The notes below the pieces were generated by a model. It was not told where the DNA came from. It did no database searches and saw only the letters and a list, made by a program, of their open reading frames with translations. Below are positions 11,352 to 23,100 of a stretch of DNA of 64,000 nt, piece by piece (positions within the stretch are counted from its first letter, which is position 1; each line of letters begins with the position of its first letter). Position numbers and translations under genes: made by a program. Origin of the DNA: Persicaria tinctoria (Eukaryota > Streptophyta > Magnoliopsida > Caryophyllales > Polygonaceae); the NCBI GenBank assembly GCA_037127255.1, contig JBANSL010000008.1, forward strand, positions 1,078,896 through 1,142,895, written 5' to 3'.

Positions 11352-12932
11352 ATGGCATTCAATTACAGCGATAAACCTTCAATTATGCGCGCCCAACTCA
11401 CCCCCAAGCCACCCAACAGAGATGCATCCTTCTCCAGTTACCTCAAACCGAATGACGCCCTCCAGCCTGCTCATAGAGCACAGGACTCGGAGATCAGCAT
11501 CTTTGAGGCCGAGAAGTACTTCAACGGCATTCAAACTACCAATGGAGTCTACAAACCACCAGATATCCCCACCACTGGCAGACTGTCATTATCCACTCCA
11601 AAGCAATCAGTGTCATCCATTTCAAGGTTATCTTCGGTATCCGATGACAGCTATGGGAGGAACTACAGGGCAAGATCATTCCACGCCACGCCAACTGCGT
11701 CTTCGGAGGCCAGCTGGAACAGTCAGACTGGGCTGCTAACCAACCCTCCTGGGTTAGCTCCTGTGTCAATCAGAAACCTCCCCAATGGAGCTGAAAGATC
11801 CTGCAGCAAGAAACCCGGGGCGCCCAGGAACTGGTTGCTCCGCGGAAACATCTGCCCTTGCTCGGGGAAGAAATCTGTCAATATCAAGGAGAGTTCGGAG
11901 AGCGATTCGGGCAAATTGCCACCAACACCACCACGGATTGTTCAGCTGAATCAGCTGAATAGGATCAGCTCCAGTGGCGGGAGTAGTGGCTATCTGTATC
12001 CAAGCAGGCAGAGCAGCCCAATGTCAGCAAGAACAGCCCTAATTCAAGATCAAGCGGCCAGGAATTTGATTGCTAGGCCGCAATTGGATCAAAGCAAGTT
12101 TATAAACCCTAATTTGGACGGTTTTCGAAGAGATCAGAGCTTATCTGGCGCCGCAGGTAACGGTTTCACGTTCCCGATCCTGAACGGCAAAGCGGCTCCG
12201 CCGAATCGAGCGCCGGTTGTTGTTGCAGACGGCGGAGCGTCCGGCGGAGAGACGCCTCGGGACTCGATCGAGGTATTCCAGCCGCGGGAGGGGGCGAGTC
12301 CAAAATCCCGGCGGGCGAGCTACGACGACGATATTTGCAGCGACGCGAGCTCCGATCTCTTCGAGATCGAGAGCTTCTCCACGATCCGCAGGGACTCGCT
12401 CGATGATCCGGCGTCGAGCTTCAACGTGCGGCGGCTCCAGATCGCCGCCTTCAACAAAGTGACGGCCTCCTCCATCGCAATCACAGGCCTCGCCGATGAC
12501 GAGGTGGACGAGCCGGTCACGCCGTCCATCGCGCCGACGGAGTGCTATCCGCCGAGCGAGGTGAGCGTCGACTGGAGCGTGACGACCGCGGAGGGCTTCG
12601 ACCGCGCGAGCCTCGCTGGATTCTCCGTCAGCGCGTCGGAGTCAGGCTACGCCGCGCTCCGACAACCGGCGAAGGGCAGCTTCGGCGCCGACGAGAGCAA
12701 AAAGAAGGCGACTGGTGGATTGCTGATGAGCTGCAGGTGTGAAAAGGCGGTAAATGTGGCCGAGATTCGGCACCCGGTGCCGACAACGAGGGGCCATTTG
12801 AGTGGTAGAGCACAAGCTCACACACACGTCAATGGTGGCAGTACAACTGATAACAATGGAGCTATGAGGTCTACAAGGTCCACTCTGATGCCTCTCCCTT
12901 TTACAGCTGAAGGACACCGCCATAGCCTGTAA
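11352..12932 (+). CDS. Phytochrome kinase substrate (PKS) family protein
   Basis: Intronless, 526 aa from the ATG at 11352. An in-frame upstream ATG at 11220 would add 44 residues without family character, so I prefer MAFNYSDKPS. Family signatures are the N-terminal motif EISIFEAEKYF (residues about 47-57) and a Cys-containing stretch near 161-172 (WLLRGNICPCSG), with a second Cys pair near the C-terminus (LMSCRCEK). The rest is Ser/Pro-rich and low in predicted structure. PKS proteins are plasma-membrane-associated partners of phytochromes and phototropins and act in phototropism and leaf positioning; that comes from Arabidopsis work on the family. The second half has markedly higher GC than the surroundings. 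The subfamily (PKS1 to PKS4) is not resolved. Confidence 0.85.
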   Translation: MAFNYSDKPSIMRAQLTPKPPNRDASFSSYLKPNDALQPAHRAQDSEISIFEAEKYFNGIQTTNGVYKPPDIPTTGRLSLSTPKQSVSSISRLSSVSDDSYGRNYRARSFHATPTASSEASWNSQTGLLTNPPGLAPVSIRNLPNGAERSCSKKPGAPRNWLLRGNICPCSGKKSVNIKESSESDSGKLPPTPPRIVQLNQLNRISSSGGSSGYLYPSRQSSPMSARTALIQDQAARNLIARPQLDQSKFINPNLDGFRRDQSLSGAAGNGFTFPILNGKAAPPNRAPVVVADGGASGGETPRDSIEVFQPREGASPKSRRASYDDDICSDASSDLFEIESFSTIRRDSLDDPASSFNVRRLQIAAFNKVTASSIAITGLADDEVDEPVTPSIAPTECYPPSEVSVDWSVTTAEGFDRASLAGFSVSASESGYAALRQPAKGSFGADESKKKATGGLLMSCRCEKAVNVAEIRHPVPTTRGHLSGRAQAHTHVNGGSTTDNNGAMRSTRSTLMPLPFTAEGHRHSL

Positions 12933-13530
12933 CTCATAAAGATTCAATCTTTATCCTGAAAATCCATCAATCTACAAGATTTTTCCCCATTTGATTATCA
13001 TACCAACCATGCTTATGGGCAATTAGTGTTGAGATTACATCAATCAGATGCTAATTTCTCTGTATTTAATAATCATCCCACTTGGCCCATGTAATCATAT
13101 GAGATTAAAGCCTCCAATTGCTGAACTCCCTTAGTTGACACATAATTTGCCATCAGCACATGATTGCAGAACTGCTTCAGATTATCTGATTAAACAGGTT
13201 TGCTTCCAACCTACTCCTTTGTTTTTTGCATCTAAAGGTGTTGCTGTCTCTTAAAAAAAGGATCTGCAAGTGTTTTAGTTCTGTGGGCTACATACTTAAA
13301 CAACAAAACAAACACTTGTAAATTGCAATTAACTTAAGTTAGTTGAGTTGCAACAGTTTAACCACTCTTAGCACCCACTCCTTGATAGCTTCTTCCTGTC
13401 CCTCCCTTACCAAACTAAGGGATCCTGGCTTCCTAATAAAGGGATTACTGTGGCTAAATATAAGTCGAAGAACAAGTACTCGTCTTGCATCTTACATTCT
13501 GACCATTTCTTGTTTCCTTGTATCGGATCA
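12933..13530. other. Intergenic: PKS 3' flank and RIC promoter
   Basis: About 600 bp with no ORF of interest. It should hold the 3' UTR of the PKS gene and the promoter and 5' UTR of the RIC gene, which lies in the same orientation. Confidence 0.5.
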
Positions 13531-14216
13531 ATGAAGAATCGGATTGAGAAATGGATCCTTCTCCCTTTCTCCATGGGGTGTGCTTCCAAGTCTAGTGTTG
13601 ATGTGAAGGCGACGAATTGTGTCAAAAGACTACCTCCTCCTGCCTGTATACCTCTTTAGCCTATCTTCTATGCCTTTTTCCTCCATACCCAATTTGATTT
13701 TTGAGTTTTTGTTTCCTATAGGTAAAGACAAAGAGACGAAGAACTCATCGGTGGTAAAGGCGAAAGCTTCCTTCAGGCTCTTCAGGTTCCGAAAACCCAG
13801 CCTTGCACGCGGCATCCAAAGGTTGATCCAAAGCCTTAGAAGTGCCACTCAAATCTTCAGTAAGTTTGTTCCAAGTTGTTTTGTCGAAAATTTGGTCTTC
13901 GGCTCTAAGACAATAGCTCTTGAATCCAGGTTATAGAGATGAGGAAGACGAATTTGAACCTGAGATGGAGATAGGATTTCCCACAGATGTTAAGCATTTG
14001 CTGCACATAGGAAGAGATGGATCCACCATCACCAACCCAAGTAAGAGCTGCAACGACAGCACAGCTCCGGAGATGATCCCTTTGCCCCCGGTATCTTTAA
14101 AGCAATTCGAGATGGCCATGGCTGCGCAAACTGATGGCCGCGACAACCAAAGCCAGGCCGAGCAACCTGTGTTGGAATTGGAAGCAATTGAAACTAGTAG
14201 CTCAAAATTAGGCTGA
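13531..14216 (+). CDS. ROP-interactive CRIB motif protein, RIC2/RIC4-like
   Basis: Predicted exons are 13531..13618, 13722..13859 and 13930..14216, giving 170 aa. The N-terminus MKNRIEKWILLPFSMGC resembles the RIC2/RIC4 start (a Met-Arg/Lys-rich stretch then LPFS-GC). A basic Ser/Arg region in exon 2 (SLARGIQRLIQSLRS) precedes an acidic run and the CRIB motif IGFPTDVKHLLHIGRDG at the start of exon 3. CRIB motifs bind the active, GTP-loaded form of ROP small GTPases; RIC4 promotes cortical actin assembly at growing tips. Here the residue usually Trp in HIGWDG is Arg. The first donor site (T/gtgtca) is a weak, in-phase choice. The C-terminal third (about 65 residues) is not conserved as far as I can tell. 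Confidence 0.8.
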
Positions 14217-14944
14217 TTTTTTGGTGTTTGATTTGTGCTGACTGCAGATTTATTGCAGTTCCTGATGTTATATACTATTGATCCAATTTCTTGTTCTTCC
14301 TTTTGGTCTTCAAAGTTGCCAACTGTGATTTAGGAGGAGTGCTTTTGTCAAGTGTGATGAGTGATTGATTCAGTTTACATGGTGTAAGATTGTCTCCCGC
14401 CAAAATTAACAAACCCATCCTTTAACCATATAGATTTTTTTTTTGCAGTCTCTCTGTAAATAGAAAATGTCCAAAACAAACCATTAAAATACAAATCTGA
14501 ATCTGAAAAATTAACTAAAATACTTTCAATCCGGGAAAAAAAAACAAAATACTTTCAATTGCATCAAACCATCAATAAATTTGTTTTCTCTTTTAAAAAA
14601 TCACCCACATGACTATTTGTGTAAGAAAATATATTATCACTTTATTTATTAAATTCAAACTTGTTCTAAAATAAACTAACTTAAGGTGTTATTTTAACAT
14701 TAAATACTTAAGGTGTTATTTTAACATCTTTTAAGCATTAATAGGTCCGTGATGGTCATTTTGTGTAATTTCTTAATTTATAGAGGATTTTATGAATTTT
14801 TTTTTTCTAATTTAAGGGTGCTTTTCCATAAATTATTTACCCAGAAAATATATAAGTTGAAATGATCTATCTATAGTGGACTATTATAAATCTACCATAA
14901 GTAGTAGTAGTAATAATAGTAGTAATAAGGTTATCAAAAAATAA
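14217..14944. other. AT-rich intergenic region with trinucleotide repeats
   Basis: No gene. A direct repeat 'cttaaggtgttattttaaca' occurs at about 14681 and 14707. A (AGT/AAT)n tract at 14900-14935 immediately precedes the nested MITEs. Confidence 0.6.
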
Positions 14945-14977
14945 TACTCCCTCCGTCCTAAAATACATTGTCTTTTA

Positions 14978-15453
14978 CTCCCTCCGTCCAAAAATACATG
15001 GCCTTTTAGGATTCACGCACGTTGTTTTAGGAGTTACAAACTATATAAATATTAACTTTTTTTATTCAATATTTTTAACAATTACAAACTTATTGTCAAT
15101 AAGTTTATAATTGTTAAAAAAAATTAATAAAAAAGTTAATATTTTATATACTCCCTCCGTTCAACAAAACTTGACGTTTTACTATTCATGCACGCTTTTT
15201 TAGGAGCTAAAAACTATATAAAATATCGACTTTTTAAATAATTTTTTTTAACAATTTCGTAGTTATTATTAATAAGTACAAACTTGTTAAAAAAAATTAA
15301 AAAAAATTGAATATTTTATATAGTTTTTATCATTCTAAAAAAACGTGCGTGAATAGTAAACGACAAGTTTTGTTGAACGGAGGGAGTAGTTTTTAACTCC
15401 TAAAACAACTTTCGTAAAAAGTAAAAAGTCCATGTATTTTTGGACGGAGGTAG
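14978..15453. mobile_element. Middle Stowaway-like MITE (element 2), inside element 1
   Basis: Begins CTCCCTCCGTCC at 14978 after TA (14976-77) and ends GGACGGAGGTAG at 15453 before TA. It has a central inverted repeat around 15070-15125. Element 3 is inserted in its right half. The last bases carry one substitution (GGTAG for GGGAG). Confidence 0.85.
15151..15386. mobile_element. Inner Stowaway-like MITE (element 3), inside element 2
   Basis: A 236-bp element, CTCCCTCCGTTC to GAACGGAGGGAG, flanked by TA on both sides. Removing it restores the tttata/tagtttttaactcc arm of element 2. The same family, in the opposite orientation, occurs at 62575..62811. Confidence 0.9.
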
Positions 15454-15775
15454 TAGCATTTTGCACAAGTTTTAATAAAACACCTTAATTTTAAAAAAAC
15501 ATCATCATTGCACTAACTTTTTCATAAATTTTAGTATTTTTTAACACCCACTACACATTTTAACCAATCAAATTATTTTAAAAAGTCAACAACACACAAA
15601 CCAATACAAATCATTACAACTTTTATCTAGAAAACCTAAAAGCTCATCTATTGTTGGACAAAAATTTACCTCTAAAAACCCATGTATTATTGGACGGAGG
15701 GAGTAGTAGTAATAATAATAATATAAGTAAAATCCAGTTTATAATATATTTTTTCATCACTTTGTCTAATACATT

Positions 15776-15887
15776 TTTTGGTTCATAAGTAGGCACTTAG
15801 GCCATTACAATATGGGAAGGGGAATTCGAACTCGTGACCTATTGATCATTACATGTCATCCCTACCAGCTAAGCTAGCAAGACTTGA
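15776..15887 (-). mobile_element. tRNA-derived SINE with 18-bp target duplication
   Basis: On the minus strand the element has a pol III A-box-like word (TAGCTTAGCTGGTAGGG) and a B-box-like word (GTTCGAATTCC), as in tRNA-derived SINEs, and ends in a short A-run (seen as t-run at 15776). The sequence CACTTTGTCTAATACATT stands on both sides (15758..15775 and 15888..15905), a perfect 18-bp target-site duplication. A relative lies at 62077..62202. Confidence 0.85.
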
Positions 15888-15905
15888 CACTTTGTCTAAT
15901 ACATT

Positions 15906-16392
15906 ACGGAGTATCAACTAAGGTTAAGCAAACAGATTTAAAAATAAGTGCTTACGTTTTATTGTTTTTTGTATTTTGAAAATTATTTCATAGGTTTATT
16001 TATTTATTTTAATATAGAAAATAGTTTTCTTATCAAGTTGCTAAACTGACACTTTTTTAAAAAGAAAACTCAGGACATGTATTAAAAAACCTGATATAAA
16101 ACAAATTACCTAATCTTCTTGCATTATGCCATTATCTACATCTTGCTTTAATCTTCAAATTTAGATAAGTTTCTCTTTAATTTTCCTTCCTAAACGAAAA
16201 AAAAAAAAGAAAATACAAAAAAGAGGACAAACAAGCTATAAATTACACCTGGCAATTATGTTTTTGCTGGTGGGACCGTCCAATTGTACAGGTCTAGGGT
16301 TTTGATACAGTAGAACCAATTCTTCGGGAGGGCGAGGAGTTCTATCTATCTCCGTTTCTGCAACTCCTGTTGGAAGCTAAAGCTCGACGATC
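15906..16392 (+). promoter_or_regulatory. Upstream region and 5' UTR of the eIF3h gene
   Basis: About 490 bp without other genes. A telo-box-like word (tagggtttt) lies near 16297; such boxes are common upstream of plant translation-apparatus genes. The rest, to about 16250, is AT-rich. No start of transcription can be fixed. Confidence 0.35.
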
Positions 16393-19300
16393 ATGGCGAA
16401 TGGTAATTAATTATACCTATGAGTCTATTTCCCAAATTTGTTTTGTTATTTTGCTGAAAATTGTGAGTATGAGTTTCGTTGTAATCGTGGCGGGTCTTAA
16501 ATCTGAATTCGAATGCAGTACCAGCTCGATCGTTTCTCCAGGCCGCGAAAACGGAGGAGGCAGCTACTCCGCTCCGCGTTGTTCAGATGGAGGGCCTGGT
16601 AAATTTATCTTCTTGACTCTCTCTGAAGCGTCTGTTTTTTGATCCGTAGAGAAGTGTCTGTTAAATCAACTTGGTGGTGTGAGGTTTGCTGTGTGAAAAT
16701 CGAGTCTTTAGACTTGTTTGAAGTCGCAGAGGGATGGATTCCAGTACATGTGGTATCAATTTAGGGTTTGATTTTTCTGTGATCTCCATTCATAGTTTCA
16801 TACCCTTATACGCATCTGGATTTTTTTTTTCTGCTGCGCCTTTGATGGGTGCATTGTCTCAATTAATCTGCAAGGAATTGGTTCCATAATGCAGAAAGTA
16901 GCAATATTTGATATAGCGTGTGAACAAGTGGAGATTAAGTTGATAGAAGGGGTATGATTGTGCACTTTTATTTGCAATTCCATCGAGGAAAATTGAAGAG
17001 TATTACTGCTAGCTTCTAGTTTATTTCACTTTTAGATGCAATGTTGAAGGGGAGATGAGATCTTTCTTAACTCTGAAATCTGAAGTAATTTAGAGGGAAC
17101 TGGCCATATTCTTTATTTGTTTCCTTTATCCACAGAGTAAAATTGAAGATTAAGTTATCTAAACTTATGCTGTTTTGTTGATGGGAAGGAATAAGGATTA
17201 GAATGATTGTTGGATTTCTTACTGTTTTGCCTTTGTGACTTTATAGGCTGTATTGAAATTGATGAAACATTGTTCTGAGTTCTACCCCAGTATGATGGTC
17301 ACTGGCCAGTTGCTTGGGCTGGATGTTGGCAGCATTCTTGAAGTCACCAATTGCTTTCCCTTTCCGGTATGTGAAGCACTATTTTGACCTCTTCTATTTT
17401 TTCTTAAAAAAAAATTGATTAGAGCAATGATAATGCCCTAGTATATGACATCGTTGAACTTTACAGTTACTAGGTGAAGGTGAGGAAGTTGAGACAGAGG
17501 GTGCAAATTACCAGCTCGACATGATGAGATGCTTGAGAGAAGTTAATGTTGACAATAATACTGTTGGATGGTGGGTTATTTTCTGAGTACATTGATTCTT
17601 GTGGTAATGGATTAGCTTGGTTTCAAATTTTAAAAGTCCAATTTCTTGTGATGGTGCAAAACATTTCTTCAGGTACCAATCAACTTTGACTGGGACTTAC
17701 CAGACACCTGATCTGATCGCAACCTTCATGAACTACCAGGTAATGTTCTTTCTTTTTTAACCAGCAGTTTTGCTGTGATGTCATGCTTAATTTTAATGGT
17801 TCCAATTAAATGTCACGCTAGATGTTATCTTACCGTGGAAAATTTATTATATGTTTATTTTTGCAGGAGAACATTAGACGGTGTGTTTGCATAATCTATG
17901 ACCCGTCAAAGTCTAGCCAAGGTGTGCTCTCTCTCAAGGCAATCAAACTCTCAGATTCCTTCATGGAGCTTTATCGCAGTAATAATTTCAGTGGAGATAA
18001 GTATGTTTCGAGTTTATATTTCCATCGTTTAAAAGTAATATCAAGTTATTCCTGCTATTCTTACCCTTTGTTGTTTCTTTGTAGGTTGAGGGAGAAGAAC
18101 CTGTCATGGGTCGACATGTTTGAGGAGATACCTGTATGTCATGTTCAATACTTCGGATTTCAATCTTTTTTCAGCTTGATTTTTTTGGTGACTAAATGAT
18201 CAAACTTTTTAAATGAATAGCGAATGCATTCAATGTAACAATGTGATAATCATGACTACTATGTTTAGCACTGAGTCAAGAGAGTCTTAACAGTTATTAC
18301 TTATTAGTAATCTGAAAGTTGAGTGTCTGTTATGGGTACAAGTATGTCTCTTCCTCAACCAAATAATGGGATTAGCTGGCAAATATTGGCTGGAAATTTA
18401 TGTAAATTACCTCATATCCTCATACTAGTGCTTTTGTTTGATAGATCAAGGTTTCCAACTCTCCTCTTATCAGTGCTGTCATGACTCAGCTGGAATCTGA
18501 TTCTCCTGTCACTCAGGTATGGCGGTCTCTTTTTTGTATGAATGCATAATGCTGACTCTGCACCTCTCGTAAGTTTGAACTAACTGAACTTATACGTGAA
18601 TATTGTTAGGATGACTATGATCGTCTGCAACTTTCCTCTTCTCCATATTTGGAGAAAAACTTGGAACTTATAATCCACTCCATTGATGATTTGTCTCAGC
18701 ACCAACAAACTGTAAGCTTCCCCATTTTCTGGTATAGATTGAAGTTTCTGATAAGTAATATTGCTTGATATCTAAATTATCTTCCTCCCAATCATGTAGT
18801 TGCAAAAGTATTACCGGGATGTTGCACGTCTACAATCTCAGCAACAACAATGGCTTCAAAAGCGGAGGTATTTTGGATTTCTTTAACCAATGATTGAAGA
18901 TAACAGAACAATGTGAAGCTGCACTAGTCTTCATCTACATTTACTTCCACGTGTTTGCTGAATTTCGTATCTATTGATGCTTTCATAGGGCGGAGAACAT
19001 GTCACGCAAAGCTGCTGGGGAAGAACCTTTACCTGAGGAGGATCCATCCTTTAAGCTACCTCCTGAACCTTCACGGTTGGATAGCTTACTCAAGACCAAT
19101 GAACTTGCTACCTACTGCAGCCAAATTAATGGGTATGCCTCAATTTGTTCTCATTTTTGGGTCTTCTTTATTACTTCAGTTCGATGAGTTTGAATTAATT
19201 AGAGAACCCCTCAGTCATATATGATCGGTTTGGATCAAGCCTCCACTTTGAGAATCTCATTTCAATTTTTCCCCACCTGAATGATCTGAAACCTCCAAAT

Positions 19301-19655
19301 CTAATAAACTTGCGATTTTTTATGACCTAAGGCTCCAGACTAGGTACTTTAGGAACTGTATTTGAAGATTTAAAATCTGGCCATAGTTTTCCAAAAAAAT
19401 CTAAACTTGCTTGGTAGTTTTCACTTTTCAATGTTTCATGCCAGAACATAGTTCTGCAGTGCTCTATATTTCTCCTAGAATTGTATCCAGGTTCTGTGAG
19501 TTCTTCAAATTTGATTTCTTAGCATCTTAATTCTCCTGAATGTCTCACCTAGTGATCGGGGGCAGCTTATAATTGAAAACTTCTTTCTGTGGTATAGGGT
19601 TGCTGGCCAGAGCTTCTCGAAATTGTACATGATGAAGGCTTTCCAAGACAGCTGA
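16393..19655 (+). CDS. TIF3H1: Eukaryotic translation initiation factor 3 subunit h
   Basis: Twelve predicted exons: 16393..16402, 16519..16598, 17247..17366, 17467..17570, 17673..17739, 17867..18000, 18085..18133, 18445..18516, 18610..18711, 18800..18867, 18989..19132 and 19598..19655. All are in phase and give 335 aa, close to the roughly 337 aa of Arabidopsis eIF3h. The MPN domain occupies about residues 20-160 ([38 protein letters not shown]). The C-terminal half contains the [20 protein letters not shown] signature (here [16 protein letters not shown]). eIF3h is part of the cytosolic eIF3 complex and in plants supports reinitiation after upstream ORFs. The first exon has only ten coding nucleotides, set by the donor after ATGGCGAATG. 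Convergent with the LRR kinase gene downstream. Confidence 0.93.
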
Positions 19656-20142
19656 TGCTTCTTGAATCCCTGGATGAGAAGTGTAAGCTCCAGTACGCCA
19701 AATCATCAGTTCCTGGTTGGCCTAGGATGAGTTCGATAATTGTTTTAAGTGGAAACTAAGATCATCGTATTTGCAATTTTTCACGAGAAGCTGCATGATG
19801 ATCCAAAATTTGTTTATCAGTGCAACAATTTTGCAGCTAATTGGCAATTTTTGTTATGTGAGGTTCTGGGAGCTGTTGTACTTAACATTTTTATAATTAG
19901 AAACACCTTGAACATCTAATGTTTTTGAAGTCTTGTTTTTAGTTTTGTGGGATTGATTGGCAAAATTCCATAGAGCACCTATTTTTCTGCACTTTTTTCT
20001 GCTATGAGGATTTAGGACTCTAAAGACTGCATAAAAGTGATCCAAAATCGGGCATGTTAAAACATTGTGGTGTTCATTCTGCATACCAAGACAAATCTAA
20101 GAAAATGATGCAAGCTAATAGAGAAAGCTACAAATCAACACT
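19656..20142. other. Convergent 3' flanks between eIF3h and the LRR kinase gene
   Basis: About 490 bp holding the 3' UTRs of both neighbours. No ORF of interest and no obvious repeat. Confidence 0.5.
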
Positions 20143-23100
20143 TCAATAGGCTTCAATTCTTGATGGAATTGGTGTCTTGATAACTTGTAGTATCTGCAGT
20201 ACCTCTGCCATTGAAGGCCTGCTTGAAGGTATCTGTGAAGTACAAACCAATGCCAGCTTCAGCACCGGGAGCACCTCTTCATCCGGGTACTTACCCATGG
20301 ACTCATCGACACAGCCCAACATGTTCCCTTGCTCCAGCAAAGCCCTCACCTGTTCATTCAGGATCATTACATTGTCTTCCCCATACTCCATGGTTCTCCG
20401 CCCTGTAACCAGCTCGAGCGCCATCACACCATACCCATACACATCACACTTCTCGTTGATCCTCAAGCCCTGGCACGCCAGCTCAGGGGCCATGTAGCCA
20501 ACTGCACTCTGAAACCTGTTGCTCATAATGTTCCTGTCTGCCTTGGCCAACAGCCTGAGGAGCCCGAAATCTGATATCTTCACATTGTAGCTCTCGTCTA
20601 AGAGGATGTTGCTTGGCTTGAGATTGTAGTGTATGATCGGCGGGTTGCAGGAATGGTGCAAGTAGGCCAGTGCCTTGGCTGTTCCGAGCATGATCTTGAA
20701 CCGGTTGGCCCAAGACAGGGGCGGTGTGGAAGGCGGCTTCTCGTGGAGCTCGGATTGGAGGCTTCCATTAGAGATGTAGTCGGAGACGAGAAGCTGGAGC
20801 TGTGGAGTCCAGTAGTAGCCTCTAAGAGCTACTAGATTATGGTGCCTTACTCTCCCTAGAAGCCTAACTTCTCTATCAAAGTCTTCTGGATGTTGGAGAA
20901 TGTTGGCTTTAGGAAGTATCTTAATGGCAACGTCTCCTCCTCCGCCTTCAAGGCTCGCCTTATAGACGTCGCCTCCAACCTCTGATGCCTTGTCGAAGAG
21001 AGATTCCGGGTTGGTGAACCATTCACCTGATGACCTTGAATCGAAGAGAACGAGCCTCCCCATGGACGGGCTTCCTCCACCTATAGACCTTGAAGATGTC
21101 GAGAACACACTTTCGGTCACTTTGTGATCGACGAGTTCAAGCTTCCGCCTTGCAGAAGCATTGAGAAGGCTTATCAACACAACACCAACTACAATTGTAA
21201 GGGCTGCAGCCATTGCAATGATGGCTGAGAGGCTGAGGAATCTGCGACGATGGAGCCTTGCAGGAGCTGCAAGCCCGCCTCCCTCTCCTCCAGTGCCGCG
21301 TATTTGATCAGGATACGCATAAGGGTCGAGTACTAATGGCTTGGGGACATCCATCTTGCAAGGACCTTTCAATCGAGGCGAGCAAAGTCCCGCGTTCCCT
21401 TCGAGCACACTCGGGTCAAGGCTCGAGAAAATGCCTTCCTGGGGGAGCCTTCCAATGAGCCTATTGTGGGACAGATTCACAGCCAGAAGGCCTTGCAACG
21501 CCCCAAGCTCGGATGGTATCTCTCCGGTTAGCTGATTGAACTCCAGTCTTAGAATCTCAAGCTTCTTCAACATACCCATGGTTCTTGGGATCACACCACC
21601 TAAGCTGTTGTGTGACAAACTCCTGTAAAGTGCAAATGATCACTACTGTAAGCACACACAAATACACAATGAGTCTAAAATATGTAAGACAGTGTTGATC
21701 AGCATGAACTTACAGTAAGTAGAGCGACGAGCAGTTTCCGATTTCTGGTGGAATTAGGCCACTCAAGGAGTTCCCATCCAGTTGAAGGATACTTAAGCTG
21801 CCTGATTCACATAGATCTCCAGGAACAGACCCATAGAGGGCGCTGTTGCGAAGATCCAAGACAGTAAGCTTCTGTAAGTAACCGAGTTCTGGCGGTATCA
21901 TGGAGTTGAGATTGTTCCAAGACAAGTTCAAGTATCCCAAGTTGGTAAAGAGCCCCATTTCTGGTGGAATGTTCCCTCTAAGACTGTTTCCTGACAAATC
22001 CATCGCGAGTAGAGACTCGAACAATCTACTTGATCCAGGAGGAATGCAACCCTTGAGCTTATTCCAAGACAAGTCCAGCTGCTGCAGTCCCATGCTGAAC
22101 ACGCTTTCGGGTATGCTTCCTCCGAAGGCATTGCCTCTAAGTTGAAGGCTGGTCAGCTGGGTGCAAGAAGCTAAAGACCCCGGGATGAACCCACCTAGAT
22201 TGTTGTCCGATAACGACAGGCTTTGAAGTGATCTGAGGTTGCCAATTGACATGGGAAGTGATCCTTTTAGGCCATTTTCCGACAAATCTATGGACTCCAA
22301 GCTTGTCATGTTCTCTATCCAATGTGGGAACCTTCCTGTCAACATGTTGGTTGACAAATCTAAGTGTGTCAATGAGGCTAACATCCTAAGTGACTCCGGG
22401 AGCTCCCCAGTGAACCGATTCTTACTAAGATCAATCCGATTCAGGTGCGGGCAAAATCCTATATCGAATGGGATTGGCCCGGAAAACCGGTTCCCTTGCA
22501 AATGTAGCTCTTTCATGTTATGCAAGGCCATCATTCCAACCGGGACAATGCCATAGAACCCATTCCTCGAAAGGTCTAAAACCCGAACCCTACTCAATGA
22601 CCAAAGCCCACTAGTCCGAAAAGGGTTGCCAGTAAACTGGTTGGTTGATAGGTTCAGCTCATTCAAAACACTACACTCTGAGAGTGTTCTTGGCAATGTA
22701 CCTTCAAAGGAGTTCCCTCCTAAGGAAAGATAGTGCAAAGAACATGCTCTAAAAGTGCTATCCGGTATAGGACCGGAGATCAGGTTATCGGATAGATCAA
22801 GAACTCTAAGACCCTCCAAAGAGCTTGGGATTTGGCCAGAAAACCTGTTGTGACTAAGATTAAGCCTCTTAAGACTAGCAGGAAGCAGCTGAGATAGCTC
22901 TACATCAATGTTACCTGACAGATTGTTGCGCGAAAGCGATAAGATCTCCAAAGATTGGAGCTCCTTGAGCCCTCTTCCTAGCTTGCCTGAGAGGCCAAGC
23001 CCATCCATGGCAATCTTGGATACTCGCCCTGTGGCCGGATCACACCGAATGAATCCCCAAGAACATGGGGTGTCATCATCTTCATTCCATGATGACAATA

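Larger units (their letters stand above)
14947..15703. mobile_element. Outer Stowaway-like MITE (element 1 of 3, interrupted)
   Basis: Starts CTCCCTCCGTCC after a TA and ends GGACGGAGGGAG before a TA (15704-15705). This is the terminal repeat and TA target duplication of plant Tc1/mariner-type (Stowaway) MITEs. Most of its left part is separated from the rest by element 2. Confidence 0.85.

Noticed and set aside
12217..12742. Alternative-frame ORFs inside the PKS gene
   Set aside because: They are by-products of the GC-rich coding strand; the PKS frame has clear family motifs.
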